Assembly: GCA_002050435.1 (NCBI GenBank)
Contig: MWYV01000006.1
Location: 1-64,000, forward strand
From: Chitinophagales bacterium 33-2
Lineage (GTDB): Bacteria; Bacteroidota; Bacteroidia; Chitinophagales; Chitinophagaceae
Length of the DNA: 64,000 bases
Direction of reading: 5' to 3'
Part shown: positions 1 to 9,150 of the stretch, one piece after another
Layout of the letters: every line of letters starts with the position of its first letter
How positions within the stretch are numbered: position 1 is the stretch's first letter
The notes under the pieces: model-generated
What the model was told of the DNA's origin: nothing
What the model saw: only the letters and a program-made list of their open reading frames with translations
Database searches by the model: none
Position numbers and translations under genes: made by a program

Positions 1-12
1 CTTTTTATACTG

Positions 13-24
13 TCTAAAGAACTC
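13..24 (-). promoter_or_regulatory. boxA-like antitermination motif
   Basis: On the minus strand this reads gagttctttaga, close to the GTTCTTTGA/boxA-like motif found in Bacteroidota 16S rRNA leaders. It lies just downstream of the last of four tandem promoters, which supports an rRNA operon beginning left of the window. The motif is short, so on its own the call is weak. Confidence 0.5.
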
Positions 25-56
25 TTTTTGTACTCCCTTTTTTTCGATTGGGAGTG

Positions 57-457
57 CAAAGCTACAACCCTTTTTTATTTCAGCCAAAACAATCTTTGAA
101 ACTTTGAAAATTTCCCGGAGACAACCCTCCAAAATTGTTGACCTGAATCACTTCGAAATAAAAAAAGAACTGATGATTTTTTTTTGCGGACTGCAAAGAT
201 ACGATCACCATGCAATACCAACCAAATATTTATTGAACAAATCACACAAAAAAATGCAAAGGAAAACAATCAGATTTTAAAGTGGATCATTCGGTCAAAA
301 AGCGGGTGCAAAGATAAGTAAGTATTTGATACCCAACAAACTATATTTCACCATTTTCCTTAAAAGAATCTTAAAGCACCTGCTCCGTTTCTATTAAGCT
401 GACCATTGTTTCAAAAAGCGGATGCAAAGATAAGGAGCATGTGCTTTCCCTTCCAAA
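57..457 (-). promoter_or_regulatory. Tandem array of four promoters, probable rRNA operon leader
   Basis: Four leftward promoters each match the Bacteroidota pattern TTTG-N20-TAnnTTTG. Read on the + strand as CAAAnnTA then CAAA, they lie at 57-64/85-88, 194-201/223-226, 309-316/337-340 and 425-432/454-457. Two of them sit in near-identical contexts (an agcggrtgcaaagataag core). Perfect -33/-7 pairs with constant spacing, repeated every ~115-137 bp, are expected for a strong stable-RNA operon. No protein gene lies downstream of them inside the window, so the transcribed unit must start to the left of base 1. That it is an rRNA operon is inference. Confidence 0.75.
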
Positions 458-502
458 TAAATCCATTGTTTTATTGCTAAAAACCTGTGAAAACGAAGCC
501 TG

Positions 503-1237
503 TTAAGGGAAATAATTTTCGGGATAGCTTACTTCTTCCAGGTAAAGACCATGCGCAGGGACCGAAAACCCCGGATTCTTATCATTCTCAAACTGATTTT
601 TAAAGGCTTCCACACTTAACTGCTCCCTTCCTACCCTGAGCAAAGCACCCGCAAGCAACCGAACCATCCCTCTTAAAAAACGATTCGCCTCAATCGTATA
701 GATCAATGTTTCACCTTCACGGTTCCATTCACTCCTTTCAATCTTACAAATGAAATGCTTTACCTGCGTATTGGATTTTGAAAAACCCTGGAAATTCTCC
801 CTTTCCTTTACGATAGCAGCTGCCTCTGCCATCAGTTCGAGGTTCAGCCGGTAAGGATAATAATAAGAAAAGCCCTCCGCAAAAGGATCCTTATTCCTGT
901 GCACCCTGTACCGGTACCTCCTGCCAATGGCATCAAACCTGCAATGACGCTCCGCAGGCATTTCCCAGCAATTTTTCAAGGCGATGTCCGGCGATAACAA
1001 CGCATTCATTTTATACAGAAACTGCGGATGCAGTGCCGCCGCATCAAAATGAAAGAAATTGCTTTTGGAATGTACCCCGGCATCCGTCCGCGACGAACCG
1101 GTCATTGCTACCTTTTGCCTATGGATCAGCGCAAAAGCTTCTTCCACTGCCGATTGTACAGTCCTGGCATTTTCCTGTACCTGGAAACCGCTGAATTGCG
1201 TTCCCTTATAAGAAAGTTCAATAAAAAATCGTGGCAT
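503..1237 (-). CDS. truA: tRNA pseudouridine(38-40) synthase TruA
   Basis: Converts uridines 38-40 in the anticodon stem-loop of many tRNAs to pseudouridine; cytoplasmic. The 244-residue length is usual for bacterial TruA. The catalytic motif is visible as SSRTDAGVHS with nucleophile Asp52, after an N-terminal block with YKGTQFSGFQ. C-terminal motifs around RFLRGMVRLL also fit the family. The start codon overlaps the stop codon of the upstream DUF4476 gene by one base (TGATG at 1235-1239), so the two are probably translationally coupled. Downstream is a ~500-bp region holding promoters for an outside operon. Confidence 0.96.
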   Translation of the reverse strand: MPRFFIELSYKGTQFSGFQVQENARTVQSAVEEAFALIHRQKVAMTGSSRTDAGVHSKSNFFHFDAAALHPQFLYKMNALLSPDIALKNCWEMPAERHCRFDAIGRRYRYRVHRNKDPFAEGFSYYYPYRLNLELMAEAAAIVKERENFQGFSKSNTQVKHFICKIERSEWNREGETLIYTIEANRFLRGMVRLLAGALLRVGREQLSVEAFKNQFENDKNPGFSVPAHGLYLEEVSYPENYFP

Positions 1238-2565
1238 CAGAATTCACCAATAAGCGCTTTAAAACGCCTAAGATAATAATCATCACTGATCTCGGCCTGT
1301 AAGGATGGGAACTGAGCCGGATCGCTTATATGTAAATAAGCAGCATCAAAAAAAAGATACTTCCCTGCAGACGTAAGAAATAATGCACCAAGGTGCCGGA
1401 CCTGGTCGGTAGAAAAACACCGGCTCCTGAATACCTTGCGCGCTTCTTCCACCATAGCTTCATCTGTAAGCTTCCCCGCCATATTCTTTCTCAGCTTGAA
1501 GAAATCTGATTCTGAAGCAATTTGTCTGCACTGGTTCCTGCTAACAGCAGGCTCCTGAATTGTGGAAGGATTTTGCAGGACTGTAGTATCCTCTTTATTT
1601 AATGTGGATGTGGTTTCCGGCTTTTTATCTTCTGCTATTGGCACCTCCCTTTTTACATCAAGAAACAAACTTTCATCTTTCACCTGAGTATCCGTTTCCA
1701 TCAGCCTGAAACGTGGATTGGGAATGACCATCCGAATGGTATCGGTGCCTTCCGGTGTTTCATCAAGAAACACCATGATGAAACCCTCTGTGGAAGATCT
1801 TTCTGCATATTTGCGCACACCAGTCCTGTTATTGAGCGCCCCCGGTTCCGGAACCATTTGTTCAGCGGGTGCCACAGTTTCACCTGATGCAGTATCTTTT
1901 TGAATCTTTTCAGGCTGCTCAACTTCGACAACCTGGGCTTCCTCTTTTTTTTCAGCCTCAGTTTCAATGATTGCTTTTATCACGGTCACCGTATCTGTTG
2001 TTGGTTCAGCCTGCACATAAGCCACGGTATCAACAACTACCGGATCTGCATTGACTTCTTTTGGTGTTTCCACCTGAACAGCCGTAACGGCCACTTCCTT
2101 TTTTTGTGCCACCACATTTTTCGCAAATACCGGCATCATCACCAATCCCGGATCACCTGATGCCCTGCTTAATAATAAGGTGAAGGCATCCGTCCTGGTT
2201 TCATAAGTGATATCAGAACGGGAGATGTCTTCCAATGGCGCTACTTCGCGGTTGTCATCTAAATTTGCTAAAATGATCCGGCTGTTTTGCTGTTTAATGA
2301 TATATCCTTTGTCGCCTCTGATATCAATCTCAAATTTTCGCTCCTTCGCCCCTTCACCCGGCATGCCCATGGCCAGTTGGTATTTTCCTTCGGTGAGTGA
2401 AGGCAGAATATAATAACCGGGCGCAATGGAACTATACACCTTATCTCCCATTTTTATATAAAAAGGATGCTGCTCTGCTGATTCAAAATATAAAAAATAT
2501 TGTTGCTGGGCCATGGCAACAAACGATATGGAAATGAGGGAAAATAAGAGAAGCATTTTCTTCAT
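1237..2565 (-). CDS. Secreted DUF4476 domain protein
   Basis: A 442-residue exported protein of unknown function. Residues 1-19 are a signal peptide ending in AMAQ. Residues ~20-110 form a beta-rich domain of the kind common at the N-terminus of such proteins. Residues ~150-260 are low-complexity, rich in Val, Thr, Glu and Pro, and are probably a disordered linker. The last ~95 residues, beginning near CRQIASESDFFKLRK, match the DUF4476 pattern, which is largely restricted to Bacteroidota. The coupling to truA looks like a shared transcript rather than shared function. A TAATTTTG motif (2571-2578, minus strand) just upstream may be its promoter. Confidence 0.8.
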   Translation of the reverse strand: MKKMLLLFSLISISFVAMAQQQYFLYFESAEQHPFYIKMGDKVYSSIAPGYYILPSLTEGKYQLAMGMPGEGAKERKFEIDIRGDKGYIIKQQNSRIILANLDDNREVAPLEDISRSDITYETRTDAFTLLLSRASGDPGLVMMPVFAKNVVAQKKEVAVTAVQVETPKEVNADPVVVDTVAYVQAEPTTDTVTVIKAIIETEAEKKEEAQVVEVEQPEKIQKDTASGETVAPAEQMVPEPGALNNRTGVRKYAERSSTEGFIMVFLDETPEGTDTIRMVIPNPRFRLMETDTQVKDESLFLDVKREVPIAEDKKPETTSTLNKEDTTVLQNPSTIQEPAVSRNQCRQIASESDFFKLRKNMAGKLTDEAMVEEARKVFRSRCFSTDQVRHLGALFLTSAGKYLFFDAAYLHISDPAQFPSLQAEISDDYYLRRFKALIGEF

Positions 2566-2754
2566 TGTCTCAAAATTAAAGCAAATTAAACTCTGAAACT
2601 CTTTGCAGCTGCACCCAAGTGCCGTTTTAGCTTTATCCTAACCAATAACAGGAGGGAGAAAATCTTTAGGCTATCCATATTCGATTGCCATTTATCTACT
2701 TAAAATATTCAAATGGAAAGGTAACAACTAAATTTGCCCAACTAAAATTGTTAT

Positions 2755-5214
2755 ATGAAGCCTTTTCTATTGTTAAGTTTTACTTTTTTCTTTAGCTATG
2801 CTTCCATCGCACAGCAGGTGCATGTTGCAGACCAGTCCATTTACCAGGCAACACCAGACAAGATCCACAACATGGTACATACAAAAGTGGAAGTGCGTTT
2901 TGATTATACCCAATCCAGGATGCCCGGCAAAGCCTGGATCACGCTTGCTCCGCATTTTTATGCCACCGATTCTTTAACGCTGGATGCAAAGGGAATGGAC
3001 ATCAGGCAAGTTGCCATAGTTAAAGCCGGGAAAAATATTCCTTTAAAATACAGCTATGACAACATGGAGCTGAAGATCAAACTCGACAAAAAATATACTA
3101 GAAATGAACGCTATACCATATATGTGGATTATGTAGCAAAACCAGATGAATACAAAGGAAAAGGCAGCGCTGCCATTACCGATGCCAAGGGATTGTATTT
3201 TATTAACCCCCGTGGTGAAGAAGAAGGAAAGCCAACACAGATCTGGACACAGGGTGAAACCGAGGCCACTTCCGTATGGGTTCCGGTGATTGATAACCCA
3301 AACCAGAAAACCACACAGGAAATAATAATGACGGTGCCTTCAAAATATGTTACGTTAAGTAATGGAAAGCTTGTAAGCCAAAAACCCAATGCTGATGGCA
3401 CACGCACTGATCATTGGAAGATGGATCTTCCGCACGCTCCTTACCTGTTTTTTATGGGCGTGGGTGATTATGCGGTGATAAAAGACCAATATAAAGGGAA
3501 GGAAGTAAGCTATTATGTTGAAAAAGAATATGCATCTGTAGCCAGGAAAATATTTGGCCTCACACCCGAAATGCTTGGTTTCTTTTCAAGGATCACGGGT
3601 GTAGAATATCCCTGGAATAAATATGCACAGATGACCGCAAGAGATTATGTTAGCGGCGCTATGGAAAATACTACGGCTACGCTTCACAGTGATATTGTGC
3701 AGCAGGATGCGAGGCAGCTAACAGATCAGAATATCTGGGAAGATGTAATTGCACACGAAGCCTTTCATCAATGGTTTGGAAACATCGTTACTACTGAAAG
3801 CTGGAGCAATCTTTCACTCAATGAATCATTTGCCAACTACAGTGAATACCTGTGGAGAGAACATAAATATGGTAAGGATGCTGCCGATGATCATGGACTT
3901 TCAGATATGCAGGGCTACCTGGGAAGTCGCAGTGAAAGTAAGGACCTGATCCGGTTCAACTACCATGATAAGGAAGAAATGTTTGATGCAGTAAGTTATA
4001 ATAAAGGTGGTCGCATACTGCACATGCTCCGCAACTTTATAGGTGACAGCGCTTTCTTTAAATCACTAAATCTTTACCTGACAAAATACCGTTTCCAGGC
4101 TGCGGAAGCACACCAGCTCCGCCTGGCTTTTGAGGAAGTGACCGGGAAGGACCTGAACTGGTTCTTTAATCAGTGGTATTTTGGTGCAGGACATCCTAAA
4201 CTGAACATTCAAAAACAATATATCAGTAATACCGGCAGTGTTAGGATGATTGTAGAACAAACCCAGGGCGAACCTGTTTTCCAGGTTCCGGTTGCTGTTG
4301 ATGTGTGGAATGGATTAACAGCACAACGTTATACTGTGTGGCTGAAAAACAAAACAGATACATTTTTCTTTCCTGCTACTGCTGCACCTTCACTGGTAAA
4401 CTTTGACGCAGAAAAAGTTTTATTATCCCAGAGAACAGAACACAAAACAACAGAAGAATATGTATTCCAGTACAGGAATTCAAAGAATTATATAGATAGA
4501 AGAGAAGCGCTTGATTCAGCCTTTGCCCGACTCGATAATAATTTAGCCATTCAACTTGTGCTGAATGCGCTGCGCGATCCTTATGCAGGTTTGAGAACTT
4601 ATGCCATTACCAAACTGGATATGGGCAATGATCATTTAAAAGTGGCAGCAGAACCTTTGCTATTTGAAATTGCACAAAGGGAAAAAAACCGTTTGACAAA
4701 AGCGGCAGCCATTGCCAAACTGGGCACCTACAGGAATAATAAATATGCGAATCTTTTCCGCACTGCGGTCAATGATTCTTCTTATACCGTTGCAGGAAAT
4801 GCACTGGAAGCATTGAGCAGGGTGGATAGTGCAGATGCTGCCAATGAAGCCAAAAGATTGTCAGCATTTCCTTCCAAAGGAAGACTGGCTTCCGTAATAA
4901 GATCTTTATTAAGTTCAAATGACAGATCGGGTGCTGATCAGATGCTTTCAGATTTTGAAAAACTTCCTTTTGGCCAGGAAAAATTTGCTGCTTTGCAGGG
5001 ATTGTTCGAATTCCTGGTTAGCACATCACAACTCGATCAATTTAAAAGAGGTGTTGATGCTTTGATGGCATTTCAGGATCAGGTTCCTGCGGCTTATAAG
5101 GAGCAAATTGGCCCGGCATTAACTGAGGCACTCAGGGAACTTCAAAAAGAAAAGATCGCTAACGGCCAGCAGGCGTTTGCTGATTATATTGAATTGAAGT
5201 TGAAGAATGCTTGA
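2755..5214 (+). CDS. M1 family metallo-aminopeptidase, exported
   Basis: Zinc aminopeptidase that removes N-terminal residues from peptides. The first ~19 residues are a signal peptide, so it acts in the periplasm or at the surface. The exopeptidase motif GAMEN is at 301-305. The zinc site is HEAFH (334-338), with the third ligand Glu357 in LNESF, 18 residues after the second His, exactly as in M1 peptidases. The C-terminal ~280 residues are helical and HEAT-like, as in the ERAP/APN fold. The full length of 819 residues is normal. A TAAATTTG element at 2729-2736 is a candidate promoter, but no good -33 box is seen. A hairpin terminator follows at 5271-5302. Confidence 0.95.
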   Translation: MKPFLLLSFTFFFSYASIAQQVHVADQSIYQATPDKIHNMVHTKVEVRFDYTQSRMPGKAWITLAPHFYATDSLTLDAKGMDIRQVAIVKAGKNIPLKYSYDNMELKIKLDKKYTRNERYTIYVDYVAKPDEYKGKGSAAITDAKGLYFINPRGEEEGKPTQIWTQGETEATSVWVPVIDNPNQKTTQEIIMTVPSKYVTLSNGKLVSQKPNADGTRTDHWKMDLPHAPYLFFMGVGDYAVIKDQYKGKEVSYYVEKEYASVARKIFGLTPEMLGFFSRITGVEYPWNKYAQMTARDYVSGAMENTTATLHSDIVQQDARQLTDQNIWEDVIAHEAFHQWFGNIVTTESWSNLSLNESFANYSEYLWREHKYGKDAADDHGLSDMQGYLGSRSESKDLIRFNYHDKEEMFDAVSYNKGGRILHMLRNFIGDSAFFKSLNLYLTKYRFQAAEAHQLRLAFEEVTGKDLNWFFNQWYFGAGHPKLNIQKQYISNTGSVRMIVEQTQGEPVFQVPVAVDVWNGLTAQRYTVWLKNKTDTFFFPATAAPSLVNFDAEKVLLSQRTEHKTTEEYVFQYRNSKNYIDRREALDSAFARLDNNLAIQLVLNALRDPYAGLRTYAITKLDMGNDHLKVAAEPLLFEIAQREKNRLTKAAAIAKLGTYRNNKYANLFRTAVNDSSYTVAGNALEALSRVDSADAANEAKRLSAFPSKGRLASVIRSLLSSNDRSGADQMLSDFEKLPFGQEKFAALQGLFEFLVSTSQLDQFKRGVDALMAFQDQVPAAYKEQIGPALTEALRELQKEKIANGQQAFADYIELKLKNA

Positions 5215-5220
5215 AGAAGT

Positions 5221-5251
5221 GTTTAGTCGTTTAGTCGTTTAGTCGTTTAGC
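5221..5251. repeat. Low-complexity tandem repeat of gtttagtc
   Basis: Three and a half perfect copies of the octamer gtttagtc, beginning seven bases after the aminopeptidase stop codon. Its complement, ctaaac-based units, recurs in inverted orientation at 5500-5585. Confidence 0.85.
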
Positions 5252-5270
5252 CAGGACACCTATTCCAAAA

Positions 5271-5302
5271 GAAAAAGAGAGCGTAATGCTCTCTTTTTTT
5301 TA
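5271..5302 (+). terminator. Rho-independent terminator after M1 aminopeptidase
   Basis: Stem agagagc / gctctct with a five-base loop (gtaat) followed by eight T. An A-run on the left side would let it work on both strands. Confidence 0.85.
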
Positions 5303-5590
5303 TTTATCAATCACCAGTTTCGGGATATAAAAACGGTTCGCTCACAAATAAACATGGAAATTATCTAATTGGATCCATCGATTATAGAACAAGTCAGGCT
5401 CGGCCGACAAGCGAGGAAGCAATTTTAGGGTCATTCCTAAAACGATTAGCTAATACACTAACTATACACCAACTATACCTAAGCAGGCAAGCAACCTTTC
5501 AACAACTAAACGCCTAAACACCTAAACCCAAACCTCCAAACCCTCAACGCCTAAACGACTAAACAACTAAACAACTAAACCTAACCCCTC
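5303..5590. other. Non-coding spacer with inverted low-complexity repeats
   Basis: No gene seen. It contains a small hairpin (ttttagg/cctaaaa, 5423-5442). From about 5500 to 5585 there is a degenerate tandem array of units like nnnctaaac (cgcctaaac, cacctaaac, cgactaaac, aacaactaaac). These are the reverse complement of the gtttag units at 5221-5251, so the spacer and terminator are enclosed between inverted low-complexity arms. Confidence 0.7.
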
Positions 5591-5767
5591 TCACCCCATC
5601 GCATGTTGTCCTCTCTCCAGGTGGGGAGCATCTTTATTTGATTCATCAAACATTTTCATCACCCCGTCAGCCAATCTTTCATGGGGATGGGTTTTACTTT
5701 TATAAAACCAGATCAGTCCTGCAACAACGGCACCTACTGCAGTGGCAGCAATTATCATTTTACTCAT
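5591..5767 (-). CDS. Small membrane-anchored protein, 58 residues
   Basis: A short ORF found by reading the minus strand; I do not recognise a family. It begins MSKMIIAATAVGAVV, giving one N-terminal transmembrane segment (residues ~4-22) that ends at an aromatic/basic boundary (WFYKSK). A short charged, His-rich tail follows, ending HAMG. It starts 34 bases downstream of the TPM-domain protein stop, on the same strand, so it may be the last gene of the LemA-TPM transcript. The hydrophobic pattern and position argue for a real gene; lack of known homologues keeps confidence moderate. Confidence 0.6.
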   Translation of the reverse strand: MSKMIIAATAVGAVVAGLIWFYKSKTHPHERLADGVMKMFDESNKDAPHLERGQHAMG

Positions 5768-5801
5768 AACTTTTTTCCATAGGCATTCAATTCACATACC
5801 A

Positions 5802-6602
5802 TTACCACCGGCCTCCGGCTCCGCCACCACCAAAACCGCCACCTCCAAAGCCGCCAAAGCCTCCTCCGCCGCCACCACCAAATCCGCCTCCACTACCGCC
5901 AAAGCCTCCTGGAAAAATAACCGGACCGCCAAATCCCCGATAACCCCTGCGTGACATATAACCACCTCCTCCTTTACCTCCACCCCGGCCTCCAAAACCT
6001 ACTAAGACAGAAATGATGATGATCGCGATGATCAGACGTCCCAGTCCACCTCCTGAACCAGGTCTTGTTCTGCCCCTCTCGCTGTATCCGGGTGGTGCCG
6101 TGTATTCACCCGCTGCCGCCAGTATAATGGCATTGGTTGCCTGATCAAAAGCTTCGTAAAACCTATTGGCTCTCAGGTTGGGAATCAGTTCTGCCTGCAG
6201 GATCGCATTGGCAGTGATATCAGGAATGGATCCTTCCATTCCATACCCGGTAGCGATAAAGGCATCGCGGTTGCCCGCACCCCCTCCGGTTGAAACCAGG
6301 ATCACCATACCATTATTGAACTGAGCACCACCAATGCCCCATTTTCTTCCCAGCGCCACTGCATATTCCACCGCAGCATAATCATTTAAACCGGTTACAG
6401 TGGCAATTACGATTTGGGTAGAAGTCGAATCATCGTAGGCCACCAGTTTGCGTTCCAGCGTCGCCACTTGTTCTGCAGTCAATAGATTGGCGAAATCATT
6501 AACCAGCCTTGGAGGTGATGGTCTTTCGGGTACATATTTCTCCACCTGGGAAAAAACATGTAAGCCGGAGAGCAGGCATATCAGGACAAGCAATTTCTTC
6601 AT
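5802..6602 (-). CDS. TPM-domain membrane protein with Gly-rich tail (YgcG-like)
   Basis: 266 residues. A signal peptide (1-18, ending VFSQ) is followed by a TPM domain (~30-155; pattern RLVNDFANLLT...ATLERKL at its start). A transmembrane segment near LGRLIIAIIIISVLVGF anchors it. The last ~70 residues are almost all glycine with Phe, Arg and Tyr. TPM domains are associated with membrane-protein quality control and photosystem II repair in plants; the bacterial role is uncertain. It lies two bases downstream of a second TPM protein, behind lemA, a conserved three-gene arrangement in Bacteroidota. Confidence 0.88.
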   Translation of the reverse strand: MKKLLVLICLLSGLHVFSQVEKYVPERPSPPRLVNDFANLLTAEQVATLERKLVAYDDSTSTQIVIATVTGLNDYAAVEYAVALGRKWGIGGAQFNNGMVILVSTGGGAGNRDAFIATGYGMEGSIPDITANAILQAELIPNLRANRFYEAFDQATNAIILAAAGEYTAPPGYSERGRTRPGSGGGLGRLIIAIIIISVLVGFGGRGGGKGGGGYMSRRGYRGFGGPVIFPGGFGGSGGGFGGGGGGGFGGFGGGGFGGGGAGGRW

Positions 6603-6604
6603 AT

Positions 6605-7066
6605 CTATTTCCCGAAAACGATTTCATCGGGTAACTCGTTTTTGTCTGTGGGTCCCTGGTAAGGAAAATGCTGGTGCAGGGCTTCGCCCAGATCATTAAT
6701 GGCCTGGCAAATACCATCTGCCAGGTGATTGACCCTGAAATGTGCCAGCATTTTTGCAACTTCAACCTGCCAGTACTCTTTGCTAACTTTTGAATGAATA
6801 CCAACATCGCCATAAATGGCTACCTGGTGGTCATCAACAGCAAGGTAAACCAGTGTTGCATTGCGCATGGCTGTATCATACATCTTTAGTTGCTCAAAAA
6901 TATCCAGCGCACGGTCCAATGCATTCACATATTTACATTTTGATTCTATAAATACACGCACCTCACCACTGGTGCGTTGTTCGGCATGTTTGATTGCCTC
7001 AACCAGCTGTTGCTTTTCTGCTTCGCTCAGAAATTCTTTGGTTTTCTTCCAGGGAAATAAATTCAC
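6605..7066 (-). CDS. TPM-domain protein, soluble or peripheral
   Basis: A 153-residue protein consisting of little more than one TPM domain (for example VEAIKHAEQRTSGEVRVFIE and AVDDHQVAIYGDVGI). It lacks a signal peptide and has no membrane segment. Its start is two bases from the lemA stop and its stop is two bases from the next TPM gene, so translation is probably coupled. By position it should work with the membrane-anchored TPM protein and LemA at the cytoplasmic side. The biochemical function is not established. Confidence 0.85.
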   Translation of the reverse strand: MNLFPWKKTKEFLSEAEKQQLVEAIKHAEQRTSGEVRVFIESKCKYVNALDRALDIFEQLKMYDTAMRNATLVYLAVDDHQVAIYGDVGIHSKVSKEYWQVEVAKMLAHFRVNHLADGICQAINDLGEALHQHFPYQGPTDKNELPDEIVFGK

Positions 7067-7068
7067 GT

Positions 7069-7725
7069 TTATCTTATTGTATCCAGGTTAACAGGAGGTG
7101 TTCTTGGCGGGGCCTGTTGTTCGGAAAAATCAACATTGGGCGCATTCTGTGTTCCCGGATCGGCTTCGAAATATGGTTTTTCCGCAAACCCGAGAAAGCC
7201 TGCATAAAAATTATTGGGAAAAGTTCTGATAGTGGTATTATAATCCTGAGTTGCCTGGTTAAAATCCCTTCTTGATACCTTGATCCTGTTTTCAGTTCCT
7301 TCCAATTGAACCTGGAGGCTTCGAAAACCTTCATTGGCTCTTAAGTTTGGGTATTGTTCAACGGTGACCAATAACCGGGAGAGCGCTCCGGATAATTGTG
7401 CCTGCGCCTGTTGAAACTGCTGGAAATTTTCTGCAGTTAGGTTTTCAGGATTGATCTGCATGGAGGATGCCCTGGCCCTGGCATTGATCACATCATTCAG
7501 AGTTCCCCTTTCAAAATTCGCCTCACCTCTCACCGTACTTACCAGATTGGGAATCAGATCAGATCTTCTCTGATATTCGGCCTGCACATCGGCCCATCTG
7601 CCTCTCACATTTTCTTCAAGACCAACAGCACGTTTTTGCAAAGAGATCGCGCCGCAACCCATACAACCACCAACCAGAATCAGAAATCCTACTATTACCA
7701 AAATAACCAGTGATGACGTTTTCAT
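7069..7725 (-). CDS. lemA: LemA family protein
   Basis: 218 residues. A short N-terminal hydrophobic segment (residues ~5-25, with CMGCG) anchors the protein. A helical LemA domain follows, with the family features LEENVRGRWADVQAEYQRRSDLIP near residue 36 and a coiled, Gln-rich region. LemA proteins are membrane proteins of unknown molecular function that are commonly encoded with TPM proteins, as here. It is the first gene of the operon. The upstream ~120 bases are AT-rich and show no convincing promoter. Confidence 0.93.
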   Translation of the reverse strand: MKTSSLVILVIVGFLILVGGCMGCGAISLQKRAVGLEENVRGRWADVQAEYQRRSDLIPNLVSTVRGEANFERGTLNDVINARARASSMQINPENLTAENFQQFQQAQAQLSGALSRLLVTVEQYPNLRANEGFRSLQVQLEGTENRIKVSRRDFNQATQDYNTTIRTFPNNFYAGFLGFAEKPYFEADPGTQNAPNVDFSEQQAPPRTPPVNLDTIR

Positions 7726-7845
7726 TTTTGTTTTTTAAAAAATTTTTGAATATTTAAATTTAACTGATTTAGACAAACAAAATCAATGCATAACTACACA
7801 TTCCATTCCATATCTAAATGAGAAACGATTGAGAACCGGCTGACA

Positions 7846-9036
7846 CTATTTCATTGCTGCAATTCCTGGCAACTCTTTTCCTTCGAAATATTCCAGCATG
7901 GCACCGCCTCCGGTGGATACATAGCTTACTTTATCTGCGAATCCAAACTGGTTAACCGCCGACACACTATCGCCGCCACCGACAAGCGTATAGGCCCCAT
8001 TGTTGGTAGCATCTGCAACTGCCTGGGCAATGGCTTTTGTGCCGTGCTGGAATTTTGCCATTTCAAAAACACCCATAGGTCCGTTCCATAAAATGGTTTT
8101 GGATTGTATGATCACTTTTGAAAAGACCTCGCAGGCAAGTGCGCCAATATCAAGCCCCATCCAGCCATCCGGTATGTTATTACTAAGTGATGATGAAATG
8201 CTGGCGTCTTCGGCAAATTGATCGGCGATGATGGAATCTGATGGCAGGTGAATGATAACACCTTTTGCTTTGGCTTTTTCCAGCAGTTCTTTCGCAGTGT
8301 CAACTTTATCTTCTTCCAGCAGCGATGATCCGATCGATCCTCCCATGGCCTTGAAAAAAGTATAGGCCATACCACCGCCGATAATGATATCAGTGGCACG
8401 GTCAAGCAGGTTTTCAATGATCATGATTTTATCAGAAACCTTTGCTCCCCCGATAATGGCCGTAAAAGGTTTTTCTGAGCTGTGCATGACCTTCTCCGCA
8501 CTTTCCACTTCACTTTCCATTACCAGTCCAAACATTTTGTTCTCCGGCTGAAAGAATTGTGCGATCACTGCGGTGGATGCGTGTGCACGGTGCGCAGTTC
8601 CAAAAGCATCATTCACATAAATGTCGCCCAGCTTTGAAAGTTTTTCTGCAAAAGCTTTGTCGCCTTTTTCTTCTTCTTTGTGAAAACGAAGATTCTCCAG
8701 CAACAATACGCCACCTGGTTGTAAGCCTGCTGCTTTATGCTGCGCTTCTTCACCAATACAGTCATTTGCAAAGTCCACTTTGGTTCCCAGTAATTCTGAA
8801 AGATGATCTACAAGGTGTTTAAGTGAATATTTTTCTGCAGGACCATCTTTTGGCCTTCCGAAATGCGACATCAGGATCACGCTTCCTCCATCATCCAATA
8901 TTTTTTTCAGCGTAGGTATGGTGGCACGCATCCGGTTATCATCTGTGATCTGAAATGTTTCATCCAGTGGAACATTAAAATCCACCCTGATCAGCACTTT
9001 CTTTCCGGAAAAATTAGAATCACTGAATTTGCTCAT
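7846..9036 (-). CDS. pgk: Phosphoglycerate kinase
   Basis: Glycolytic enzyme transferring phosphate from 1,3-bisphosphoglycerate to ADP; cytoplasmic. The 396-residue length is standard. The N-terminal signature [14 protein letters not shown], the substrate-binding SHFGRPK, the hinge region and the C-terminal nucleotide site with GGGDSVSA and STGGGA are all visible. It lies downstream of gap on the same strand, consecutive steps in glycolysis. The gap terminator between them suggests that pgk has its own promoter or is reached by read-through. Confidence 0.98.
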   Translation of the reverse strand: MSKFSDSNFSGKKVLIRVDFNVPLDETFQITDDNRMRATIPTLKKILDDGGSVILMSHFGRPKDGPAEKYSLKHLVDHLSELLGTKVDFANDCIGEEAQHKAAGLQPGGVLLLENLRFHKEEEKGDKAFAEKLSKLGDIYVNDAFGTAHRAHASTAVIAQFFQPENKMFGLVMESEVESAEKVMHSSEKPFTAIIGGAKVSDKIMIIENLLDRATDIIIGGGMAYTFFKAMGGSIGSSLLEEDKVDTAKELLEKAKAKGVIIHLPSDSIIADQFAEDASISSSLSNNIPDGWMGLDIGALACEVFSKVIIQSKTILWNGPMGVFEMAKFQHGTKAIAQAVADATNNGAYTLVGGGDSVSAVNQFGFADKVSYVSTGGGAMLEYFEGKELPGIAAMK

Positions 9037-9123
9037 GTTGTTATTATGATAAGGATGAAGGTAAATATTTTGATGTTTTTAATTGAGACGTAAATCCGCA
9101 ACTAAAAATTCAGTCCATTCTAA

Positions 9124-9148
9124 ACAAAAAAGGCTCCGAAGAGCCTTT
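9124..9148 (-). terminator. Rho-independent terminator after gap
   Basis: Minus-strand stem aaaggctc/gagccttt with a four-base loop, followed by a T-rich run. It lies three bases beyond the gap stop codon. Confidence 0.85.
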
Positions 9149-9150
9149 CA

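Noticed and set aside
75-269. 64-residue minus-strand frame in the left leader
   Set aside because: It lies across two promoters of the tandem array, has no family features, and overlaps the predicted rRNA leader.
5221-5585. Possible CRISPR-like repeats
   Set aside because: Units are 8-9 bases with no spacers of constant length and no cas genes; they are simple low-complexity repeats.
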